Assembly: GCF_026151205.1 (NCBI RefSeq)
Contig: NC_087082.1
Span: 16,399,401 to 16,463,400, forward strand
DNA length: 64,000 nt
Reading direction: 5' to 3'
Source of the DNA: Bolinopsis microptera
Lineage: Eukaryota; Ctenophora; Tentaculata; Lobata; Bolinopsidae
Positions within the stretch are counted from its first letter, which is position 1; every line of letters begins with the position of its first letter. This document shows positions 38,801 through 50,800 of the stretch, piece after piece. The notes beneath the pieces were generated by a model. It had not been told where the DNA came from and made no database searches. It was given only the letters and a program-made list of their open reading frames with translations. A program made the position numbers and the translations under genes.

Positions 38801-41800
38801 GGGGCAGGAATGCAGCATATGATTCTCGTCTTCGATGATTAGCTGGTTGATGTTCAGCTCGCAATAGTTACAGGTCCTTTCATCAAGTGGAGTTTTGTCG
38901 TACCTCCCCCTTTCAATTCTAAGGTGATGAGAACTGGACCGAATCTGTGTGGTAGCCCTTCTGTCCTGGAAAGACCTAGCGTGGTTTAGATATGGCTCCC
39001 ATCCAAATTCTTTTTTGACTTCACTGTAGAATGATAGCTTTCTAGAATCTTTCACAAGAGAACCCCAGGAATCACGGAATAGTTTTCGCAGGTTCTCTGT
39101 CATCAATTCAGGGCTGCAGGAGTCCGCGAGGAAGGTTGCGTTGAGCAACGATGATGAATTCCTGTCAGGAAGGTCGATGTTGTTAAATGACTTGATAACT
39201 GATTCGATGCCTACAAACCATGACAATTTGAGGTTAATCTGCTCAGTCATTGCAGCTTTGACCAGTTGTGTTGAGGGAAGGCTCATAACTCTTTTGAAGT
39301 ATTTAGTACTCAGTTTCAACATCTCAATTATAATTGGGTATGAGCCAGTTTCTCCCCAGGCTGTAGCATTGACTGCCCTTCTGTTAATACCAAGAAGGTA
39401 TTTGAGGTGACGTAGGTGCACTTGCTCCAGTTTCTGTTTTGCGATGTGGGAGACTGCATGATCAAGGTTGTGAAACTTGCTGAAGCAAGAGAGGACCTTA
39501 CTGACGGTGGGTAGAACTGGGGCCCAAACTTGACAACCGTATAGTAGAATAGGCTTGACAAGGGTGTCAAATAGTTTGTTAAGGCATGATGCGTCAATGT
39601 ATCTCCGGTCTATGGTGCTTCTCAAGCTAAAGTAAGCTCCGAGTCCCTTACGGTAGAGAGAGTCAGTTGCCTGCCGAAATTTCCCTGTGCTGCTTATAAT
39701 GATTCCAAGATAGCAGTAGCTGGAGACCATCTCTATATCCCTGTCATGAATAGAAGGACGCCAGTTTGGAATGTCAGGTCCTTTACCGTTGAAGACCATG
39801 AATTTGGTTTTGGAGATGTTGATTTCCAGACCCCATTCGATACAGTAGTCCCCAATGATCGAAAGCAACTTTTGGAGTGATTCAGGATCTAGGGCGAGGA
39901 TTACTAGATCATCAGCTCACGCTAGGTGAGTCACTGAGATACCAGCGAGAGTTGGGCAGTTCACAACGGCTTCATTGAGGAGGTCAGAAAGCTTTTTAAA
40001 GTAGACTTTGAAAAACTCGGGGCTGAGTGGATGTCCTTGTTCAGTCCCTTTGAGGATCTTGAATGCTTCACTGATTTTACCATTCATCTTGATATGACCC
40101 TCTGATTTACTGTACATGTCTTTGATGATGTCGTAGTAGCCGCCATTGACGCCATAGCAGGCTAGTTTGAACAGGAGGGCTTGTCTGCACACTAGATCAA
40201 ACGCTTTTCGGAGATCAATGAACACTGCATATATTTTATTTTTCACTTTCTTGTATTTTTCGATTGTGGACATCAGCGTGAATATATGGTCATTACATTG
40301 ACTTCCTTTGGTAAAGCCTGCTTGATTAGGTGGATCAGGATGAGAGATTTGGCGGTGAGTGACAAGCCGAGATAGCAGCATCGTGGAGAGCAGTTTCCCA
40401 ATACAGCTACATACTGCTATTGCTCTATAGTTGTCAGGGTTCCTGATGCACCCTTTTTTGTGAATCGGTGTGATCACACTTTTGCTCCAGAGGTAGGTTC
40501 CTGTCTCAAGGCACAGATTGAAGAGTATATATATTATTATGTACTGCATATATAGGATACTCAATTTTACATCATTCTCTTTCCGATAAAACATTGCTGT
40601 CTTCGTTACTTATCTATAACTTTACTCAATTCTCATCAAGTCATTATTTTCAGGATCTGTTCATCTATTTGAAACGATCAACGCAGAGTGCAAACTTGAT
40701 CTCATTTGAAGGTAATACAACAAGTGACCGGTTCGGTACCGCGACAATTGACCCCCCGACAATTGACCCCCCGACAATTGACCCCCCGACAATTGACCCC
40801 CCGACAATTGACCCCCCGACAATTGACCCCTATGTAATTACACTGGGGTCAATTGTCGCGAAATCTATGGTTTAGTACGACAATTGACCCCCGACAATTG
40901 ACCCCCCATGTAATTACGCTGGGGTCAATTGATCGGGTTAGGGTCAGGGTCCTGGATCAGGATCCTGGGTTAGGGTTAGGGTTAGGATCCTCGGTCAGGG
41001 TTAGGGTTAGGGTTAGGGTTAGGGTTAGGGTTAGGGTCCTCGGTCAGGGTTAGGGTTAGGGTTAGGGTTAGGGTTAGGGTTAGGGTCCTCGGTCAGGGTT
41101 AGGGTTAGGGTTAGGGTTAGGGTTAGGGTTAGGGTCCTCGGTCAGGGTTAGGGTTAGGGTTAGGGTTAGGGTTAGGATCCTCGGTCAGGGTTAGGGTTAG
41201 GGTTAGGGTTAGGGTTAGGGTTAGGGTCCTCGGTCAGGGTTAGGGTTAGGGTTAGGGTTAGGGTTAGGGTTAGGGTTAGGGTTAGGGTTAGGGTTAGGGT
41301 CAGGGTCCTGGGTCAGGGTCAGGGTCAGGGTCAGGGTTAGGGTTAGGGTTAGGGTCAGGGTCAGGGTCAGGGTCAGGGTCAGGGTCAAGGTCAGCCGGGG
41401 GTCAATTGTCGGGGGGTTAATTGTCGGGGGGTCAATTGTCGGGGGGTCAATTGTCGGGGGGGTCAATTGTCGGGGGGTCAATTGTCGGGGGGTCAATTGT
41501 CGGGGGGGTCAATTGTCGCCCACCCACCAGTTCAACTGTTCAAGTAACTTATTACATATCACCGCCCATATTATGGTCCTCATGGATGATAATAATGAGT
41601 GTACACCTACACACACAGTAAACTGTATAGTGTACAGTGTGCACACTGTACAGTGTATCTTACCATAAGATAAGTCAGGAGAATATCTCTGTTTGGATCC
41701 ACATATTCATTCTAACGGATTGTAAATCATGGTTTATTGATCAGCAAGGTTCATTAATATATTGAAACTTATAACCCAATAGTATAGTATAATGGTACAT

Positions 41801-44800
41801 GAGTATAATTTTCTGTATAACCGTATAATTTTCTGTATAACTGTACAATTTTCTGTATAACCGTATAATTTTCTGTATAACTGTACAATTTTCTGTATAA
41901 CTGTGTAACGAAACTAATTCGGTGAATGAGAAATGGAAAGAACAGTGAGTCCGCCTGTTAGATGGGATGGTATCGACGACGCGGTTTATTGTTTAGTCGA
42001 TAACGGTTATTTTTCTGTATAACTTTCTGTATAACTTTCTGTATAACTTTCTGTATAACTTTCTGTATAACTTTCTGTATAACTTTCTGTATAACTTTCT
42101 GTATATAGCTGTATAGATTTCGTAATAGAGCCCACACCGTCCTATTTAAACAGGCGGACTTACTGTCATTACCATTTCTCATTTACCGAATGAGTTTGGT
42201 TGTCAATCTTAAACATGCAAAGTGCCCCTTGAGGGCAGACGTTCTGTTTATTGAGGGGGGGGGGGCCGGGGGGGTTCACCCTGAGTCCTGACTTTCCCCG
42301 AAACATGGCCCACGACCCAACTCCCGCAGCCATGCTCACATTCGGTCCATTCCCAGCCCAACCATGTAAAATCACCCGAACATGCCCAAAACCAAGCCTT
42401 GGGGCGCTCTACTTGCAGCTACAAGCCTCCCGAACATGTGTCAGGGGTGTAGAAAGAGGGGAGCGACCCCCCCCCCCCCCCCCCCCCCCAAGCTGGACAA
42501 GGGGCAACTATTTTGGCCTCATTTGGCCTATCAGACAATTATCTAAATCGCCCTAAATGTAGTCCAAAATGTAGTCATTGCTAGAATCCATTCTTTAAAG
42601 CAAATTTTCCAAAAATTGTTCCAGATTCTCCCTTGTTGAGACCTATTGCTGTAAGCATAATTTCAAAATTTGCAGAACTTTATACTTTCACCCCTAAATC
42701 GGCAAAGCAAAATCTTACTGGATTTATCATTTCATATTGCTAGATTTCAATCCTGGAAGCAAATTTCCTGAGATTCTTCCAAAGAATACAATATGCATTC
42801 CTTTTTCGAACCAAACCTATTTCGCAATAGCTACTATGTACTAGCAGGCACTATAAATATTCATTTAATATCGTATTAATATTATTTGAATCGTTCTTGA
42901 AACTGTGTTTGAAAAATATCGTTCTTGAAACTGTGTTTCTTGAAACTGTGTTTAAAAAATTATCTCTAAATTACTCAGCTAGGCCTTTTGCAGGAGCTAA
43001 ATCTTCAAAAAATCCTGCCATAAATTTTGAACTTTTTTACAGGCATGTTTGACACTCGCTATTTTGACATTCAGGCTGTGGAGCACAGCTCGCGCTACTT
43101 TTTTAAGATTTTGGCTGAATTCAAAATTTGGGGGCAAAATTTGGAATTTGGCAACCAATTTTTTAAAGACCTAGCTCGAAATTCCACTCCGAAACTGAAG
43201 GTCGGACTACGATTCTACGTTGATTCTGAAAAGTTCATGCAAAAATATTGAAAGGTGATTAAGTTCTATTGTTTTGAGCGAAATCAGTTTAGCGAATATC
43301 ACGAACTGAGATATGAGCGATTTTGTTCTTTTTTTGCCATTATTTGACCATATAGTCAGGGACGAAACGGAATCTCGTTAGCTTTTCGTGTTAAAAGCGA
43401 TTTCTCGACGGTTATCACCTCTCTAGATGATTCTTAAAACATTTGGACTTCATTGCATTTTTGAAATAAATGCAATGAGGGCGTTTTCGGCCACACCCTT
43501 TTTCAGTGTTTAGCGGTCACTCGAATTTTTGTATTTCGGCCCAGGAAGGTCTTAAAGACTATTCCGATACACCAAAATGTGCCTAATAGCCCCATTTATA
43601 TACAACTTATGAAGCAACTTATACCTTAAAATGCTTCGTTTCGGAAATATGGCCGAAAAACGGTTTTTGGCTTGACGCAGTTCATAATTTCCGTGATTTT
43701 TGGCATTTCCGCCTAGGAAGGTCGTAGAGACTATTCTGATACACTAAAATGTACATAATGGCCACATTTATATACAACTTATGAAGCAACATATACCCTA
43801 AAAGGCTAATTTTCGGCAACGTGGCTGAAAAACGGATTTTTGCCTAGCGAACAATGACAGTATTCACAAATGGGCTATTGGACTGTTAACTAGAAAGGTC
43901 TTAAAGACTCATGAGCAACATAACATTTGTCACAAGATGTAAGATGACTCACTTTGTGTCCAGAAACACCTACAAAAATTGGAGAATGATCTACTTTATT
44001 GGGCATCTCTCTTAATGGGCCAGGCCAGCAGCATACTTGTGTCATACGAAAGGGTAATTTTTCAAAATTACGGTTTTTTTAGTGAAGGTCAAAGTAAAGG
44101 TCAAAGGGTCAGTTGCTAACAGCAAATTGTTTGCAATTGCCGACTCATGAACATCATATACTCAAAAACGTTCAATTTAGGAGTGATTAGTAAATAAGTT
44201 TAACTACTGTACTGCATGATTTGTGAAAACTCCAACAATTTTTCATTGGCACCAATTTAGCCAAAATGTAATTCAACTTTTAATTTATTCATTCCATAAA
44301 ACCATGATATGTACTAAGACTCTTAGAATACCGGACCTAAAATAATTCGGCACTGGATCCGGACCCCACTTTATAATTATAATTGACTTCACTGCCTCGA
44401 CCAATATTGGTCTGTAATCGCTGGATTGAGATCTGTTGGCTGCAGTTTAATTTAGCTCATTTACCATAATAGTAATACCGCAGTGGTTTGGTTCGCATAG
44501 ATTTTCCCATCATATGATAATGTGTGTCATTCCCTCGTTTTTTAATCAAGTGGTTACTTATAGCTAGTTTTTTGTTATTACAGGCACAGCTGCATCGAGA
44601 TCTTATCTAGGGCACTAATACATTAGTACTAGAACATTAGAACTGTAATTCTAGAACTTCAGATTAAGATTACTTGGCTGAATGGCAGGGTTCGAGATTC
44701 GACTCTAAAACACTCAGTTTAGGAGTGATTAGTAGATTTTACTACTGCATGATATGCGAAAACTCCAACTAGACAAGGATCATGCTTAATCAAAGTGTTC

Positions 44801-47800
44801 CTCGACTTGAACTTAAGTCTTGTAACCTACTGGAGTTTGGGCCACTGAATCGAATACGACCTGATATTAATTTTAGGATGTCGGGAAATTCATTAAGATT
44901 TTTATTCTTTGGTTTTTCAATTGTGCTACGAATCCGAGTTTGAGTTGATAACACCGAATTTCCTGTTTGACTCTCAAAGAGAGAAACCAAGGCTTAGGTT
45001 CCTCTTTTTGGCTCTGAGATCCAACTTTAAGATCGGACTTCGGAGATCCTCGCGTCGGAGATCATGTAAGTGTAACATCAGTACCGGAGATCAGACTTTT
45101 TTGCTTGATATTGGACCTATAAATCTAATTATATATTCGAAACAGCACGGGATGTAACCAAGGTTAATTTAGATAAGATATACCAGCTTTCGGGGTTGCA
45201 AGACCCCATGAAAGGCAGCTGCCTGCCGGCAGGCAGAGCATCCTAAATCCTCATGCTATCCTCACGTTGACGATCTAGGTCCATACCCCAGCCTCTCATT
45301 AAAAAACAGCTATTGGGCCCGATATCCGTCCCTTGTCCCGTAGTGCCCCGTAAGTAAGAAATCGTTCAGATTTTGGTCATTTAGACCCCCTCCCCGATCT
45401 AAAATCCACTTTACCCAAAGCTGGAAAAATTTCACATGTGAAACCTAAATAGCTAAATTAGCATCTCGAGACCTTCTATTATATAAACCCCGTGATCCTA
45501 CTATAAGCTTATAACTTATTAGGCATTGCATGCCGAAATTAAGATTCACCTCAACTGGTGACATGAACCTGGTATGTTACCTGAATGCCCTCAGTCAAAT
45601 CTCGAACCCTGTTAATGCTATTCTGCCAAGTAACCTTAATCTAAGGTTCTAGAATTACAGTTCTAATGTTCTAGCATTAGTGCCCATGCCCCAGATAAGA
45701 TCTCGAGGCAGCTCACAGCTGTAATAACAGAAGAACTAGCCAGTCACCACTTGATTAAAAAACGAGGGAATGACACGCATTATCATACGATAAGAAAATC
45801 TATGCGACTGAAAAAAAGAATATGGGGTCATTCTGAAGTGGGAACCAAACCACTGCGGTATTATAGGAAATTAGCTAAATTAAATTGCGGCCAACAGATC
45901 TCAATCCAGGGATTACAGATCAATATTGGTCGAGGCAGCGAAATCAATCATAATTATAAAGTGGGGTACTGGTCAGCGGTCAAGGAACAATCTGGCCCGG
46001 ATCCAGTGCCGATTTATTTAAGGTCCGGTATTCTTGGTACATATATCATGGTTTTATGGCATGAATAAATAAAAAGTTTGAAGTTGAATTTTGGTCAACA
46101 CATTTTATTTAAGTTGGTGCCAAGGAAAAATTGTTGGAGTTGTCACAAATCATGTAGTAGTTATTTACTAATGACTCCTAAAGTGAGCGTTTTTGAGTAT
46201 ATGATGTGTATGAGTCGGCAATTGGGAACAATTTGCTGTTAGCAGCCGATCCTGTGACCTTAAGAAATCGTGATTTTAAAAATTGCCCTTTCGTAAGACA
46301 CAAATGTGCTGCTGTCCTGGCCCATTAAGAGAGATGTCCAATAAAGTAGATCATTCTCCAATTTTTGTAGGTGTTTCTGGACACAAAGTGAGTCATCTTA
46401 CATCTTGTGACAAATGTTATGTTGCTCATGAGTCTTTAAGACCTTTCTAGTTAACAGCCCAATAGCCTATTTGTGAATACTGTCATTGTTCGCTAGGCAA
46501 AAATCCGTTTTTCAGCCACATTTCCGAAAGTAAGCCTTTTAGGGTATATGTTGCTTCATAAGTTGTATATAAATGTGGCCATTATGTACATTTTAGTGTA
46601 TCAGAATAGTCCCTACGACCTTCCTAGGCGGAAATGCCAAAAATCACGGAAATTATGAACTGCGTCAAGCCAAAAACCGTTTTTCGGCCATATTTCCGAA
46701 ACGAAGCATTTTAAGGTATATGTTGCTTCATAAGTTGTATATAAATGGGGCTATTAGGCACATTTTGGTGTATCGGAATAGTCTTAGGAAGACCTTCCTG
46801 AGCCGAAATACAACAATTCGAGTGACCGCGAAACACTGAAAAAGGGTGTGGCCGAAAACGCCCTCATTGCATTTATTTCAAAAATGCAATGAAGTCCAAA
46901 TGTTTTAAGAATCATCTAGAGAGGTGATAACCGTTGAGAAATCGCTTTTAACACGAAAAGCTAACGAGATAGCCTTTTAGAACGGTTGGGATCCGACTAA
47001 TATAACAGAAGCAAAAGTTAAATAGATATAATAGCTGCTCCCCTCAGTTAGCAATAACGAGCAAAGATGATGAAATCTGCAATAGTTATACTGTTGGTTG
47101 TGTGCTACGCCGAGGCTGGACAGAAGGTGAAAATAATAAACGGAGAGGAGGACAACAGTAAACAGAAGTGTGCTTTGGTCTGTTCGGGTTCAACAGGTAT
47201 GATAGAAAAGTTATCAACTATTCTAACAAAGTTTTGAAATGATGCAGCTAAGGTAGATTGCCAAATGAAGTTGACTAACCGTTCTTTTCACAGCTCAAAA
47301 TGTTATAGTTGATAATATTGATATCTCTCTCTATCTAGCATCTATGATAAAGTAATGAATTTGTTGTTGTTGTTTTTGTTTGTTATATTTTCTTTTCAGA
47401 CTCGTTTATTGTCATTTTTATTTTTTCGGCAGTTTGTTGATCCTCAATTCGTTAAATTTCAGGGCGTACTACGACAGTGTTCCAGGATTATTCTGATGGA
47501 CAGAACGTGTTTGTTGATGTTGACATGAGCGAGTGTGGATTTGCTAAGATTCCTAATGTGGTGACCTCTGTGGAAGGATCCGGCAATCACTGGATGGTTC
47601 TTGGAGCAGCAAGCGTTTACGATACAACCACAACCGGATTCCGCGTCTACCTCAACAACGTTAATGCCGGATTGGATAAGAGCCTATTGGATGACAAGTT
47701 GTGGAATATCGAGTGGGTGGCTGTTGGGTTCACTTGCGGACCACATTATATATATAGAGGCTAGCTTATATAACATCTGAACCGAAAGTAAGAGTACTTT

Positions 47801-50800
47801 CTTGACGAAAGTCAAATACAAGGAAATACTTTCGAGAAAACCATAGTATATAGCTAACTTTAGCAAGGTAGTGTTGGTTGTGTGCCTAACCTGGTGAACA
47901 CAGTGGATATCCTTGCTGTACGACTAGTTAAACAGGGAATAACCGATTTGACTAAAATCTGAACAGTTTGAGGATGAGCTTGATTTGTTCACGTGCATGA
48001 AAAATACAAAACAAAACACTATTGATCAGAGAATTGGGACAATTATACAGACCTTAAAAAGATGTTTGTTCTAAAGTTTAGAATTGTGTGAAAAATGCTG
48101 TAGTTTTAGCTTAAATGTAGCTTAATAACTATCCCAAATATTTAACCACTTTTTCTCTTGTTTGTTGACGTCTCCTTATCAATTTACATCACAAAATCTC
48201 GGAGCAAATAAATACTAATCCAGTCTGAGTATCATAAATGAAAGCATCATGCTGTAGGAGTTTCTAATTGACCCAGGAGCCCACTTCTCACTCCACATTT
48301 ACGGATAGGCGTGGTGATCAGCGGCCTGTAGTTGTTGTTTTCCTTCAAGTACTCCCTCTTAAAACTCAGATATAGTATTATAATACATGAGAATTAATAT
48401 ATTAACTAGTGTCTCTAGTAGTACTACTACTGTCTCTAAATGTGCAGTAGGATGGGATGATTACCCCCTCCCTTCTCGACCCTATCTTCCCTAGGCGACG
48501 TACGTGACATTATGTATGAATTATTATTAGAATCAAATTTACGGTTCTCCTGAACTAATCTTACTCACTGAGAGTCGGTGTAAAAACAAGTCACCACATA
48601 GAACTACATTACAGACTGCTTTCTACTGTGTACCAACAGTTTTAAACGTGTCTTTCTATTGTTGCAATTATAAAATAGTGGAATTGTAATTATTATACAT
48701 TGCGCAATAAATGTCCTTTAACTAGCTAATTCGAATTAAACTGCGAATATTTAATACTCAAATGTGTAACCGTAAACAATACCTCAGTACTTGAAACACA
48801 CCTAATGCTACGTGTGTCTCAAACTACTAATTTCTTAGAAATCAAGGTTTCATAGCTCCAGTGATACCTGCACTCACAACACTAATTTACACTTAGCATC
48901 TGCACAATAGTACAATTTCAGTATTAATTATTTTCTAATTACCGTTTTTCTCAGTCTGATCTTTCTTGCATCGTCTCACAGCCGCAAAATTAAGAAATCA
49001 TAAAAATAGAAATATCCACGACTAAAATAACAACCAACCGTACTCCTTCATCAATGTAACCACATATTACTGTAGAAATACTTCTATACCAGTGGGCGTG
49101 TTATAACCCAATAATACAATTACAATCACCACACTTACACTCGGAAATGGGAGCCTCCATTAATAATATCTACACTTTGAGATATCTCCTCATCGGAGTA
49201 ATATATCAGTTGGCAGCTTGCCAAGGATCATTTGAACTATCTTGGGCGGGTTCCAACTAGGATTTGTGTTGCATGTACACTGTATTTCAGTGTGTGATGT
49301 AATGTGATTAGTAGGATAGCTTAGTGAGAGGCTGGAAGTGGGGAGACGGCTCACTCTGCCACTACTGACGGCTCACTCTGCCACTACTGACGGCTCACTC
49401 TGACACTACTGACGGCTCACTCTGCCACTACTGACGGCTCACTCTGCCACTACTGATGGCTCACTCTGCCACTACTGATGGCTCACTCTGTCACTACTGA
49501 CGGCTCACTCTGTCACTACTGACGGCTCACTCTGTCACTACTGACGGCTCACTCTGTCACTACTGACGGCTCACTCTGTCACTACTGACGGCTCACTCTG
49601 CCACTACTGATGGCTCACTCTGTCACTACTGACGGCTCACTCTGTCACTACTGATGGCTCACTCTGTCACTACTGATGGCTCACTCTGTCACTACTGATG
49701 GCTCACTCTGTCACTACTGATGGCTCACTCTACAGACGGGGTGGTGGTGAAACTTCTCCAACATGCACAGTCTTGCTAGATCGTACAGAGTAGATACAAT
49801 TTATCAGATAATATTATTCTGAACGTGCTGGTGGCAAATACAGATTTCCAGATCAGCCCGGTAATTTAATCGCATATTTAGATCTATCACTCCGATCCAG
49901 CTAACCCTTTCCTGACTTATTGACATTAATTACTTTAGTTTATGATAGTTTTTGACAAGTTTAGTGGTTTACACCATTTATTTTTCTGATTAATTTTTGA
50001 CAGGTGACTAATCCTGTCAGGGAAAAATTGTTGACTTGTTTATTTTATGGGCGCTAATCACTTTTACTTCAAACAAACGTCTATAAACCAAGCGTAAACA
50101 GGATGTGTTGTTTATATGTAAAACAAGGACAATACAGTTAATTGCACGGTTACACATAATCTAATCAGTGTTATCAGTGAGGAGCAAGGTCTTCAGCAGC
50201 ACTTAATACACCTGTCTTCATGGTAAAATCAGCGGTTTATCTGTTTAAATCATGTCTAATAGTGATAAGGAAGAGGGGAATTTGTCAGTCATGAATTGGT
50301 ATTCAAATTAAGTCTGATAATTTGTCATGGCCTGGTTATTTAGCGGACCACAAGAAATGATGACAGTGATGAAGCGATTGAAACCTTTTGACAACTGAAG
50401 ACGTTTTGCGTGAATAATAAATATGTGACAAGTGAGTAACAAGGGATCAATTACTTACCGATCCAGTTACCGTTAGGACCACAACAAGTCTCATTATCAA
50501 CGATGGAGGGCAGAGTCAGATAACTGAACATAAACATCAGTATAAACCCTCCAGTGAACAGTGTTACCTGAGGAGGAGTTAGTGAAAGTTAGTGAAAGTT
50601 AGTGAAAGTTAGTGAAAGTTAGTGAAAGTTAGTGAAAGTTAGTGAAAGTAAGTGAAAGTAAGTGAAGGTTAGTGAAAGTTAGTGAAAGTAAGTGAAAGTT
50701 AGTGAAAGTTAGTGAAAGTTAGTGAAAGTTAGTGAAAGTTAGTGAAAGTTAGTGAAAGTAAGTGAAAGTAAGTGAAAGTAAGTGAAAGTTAGTGAAAGTT

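Noticed and set aside
40930-41395. Chromosome end (telomere)
   Set aside because: Ordinary sequence continues for more than 20 kb on both sides and the repeats contain spacers; it is interstitial.
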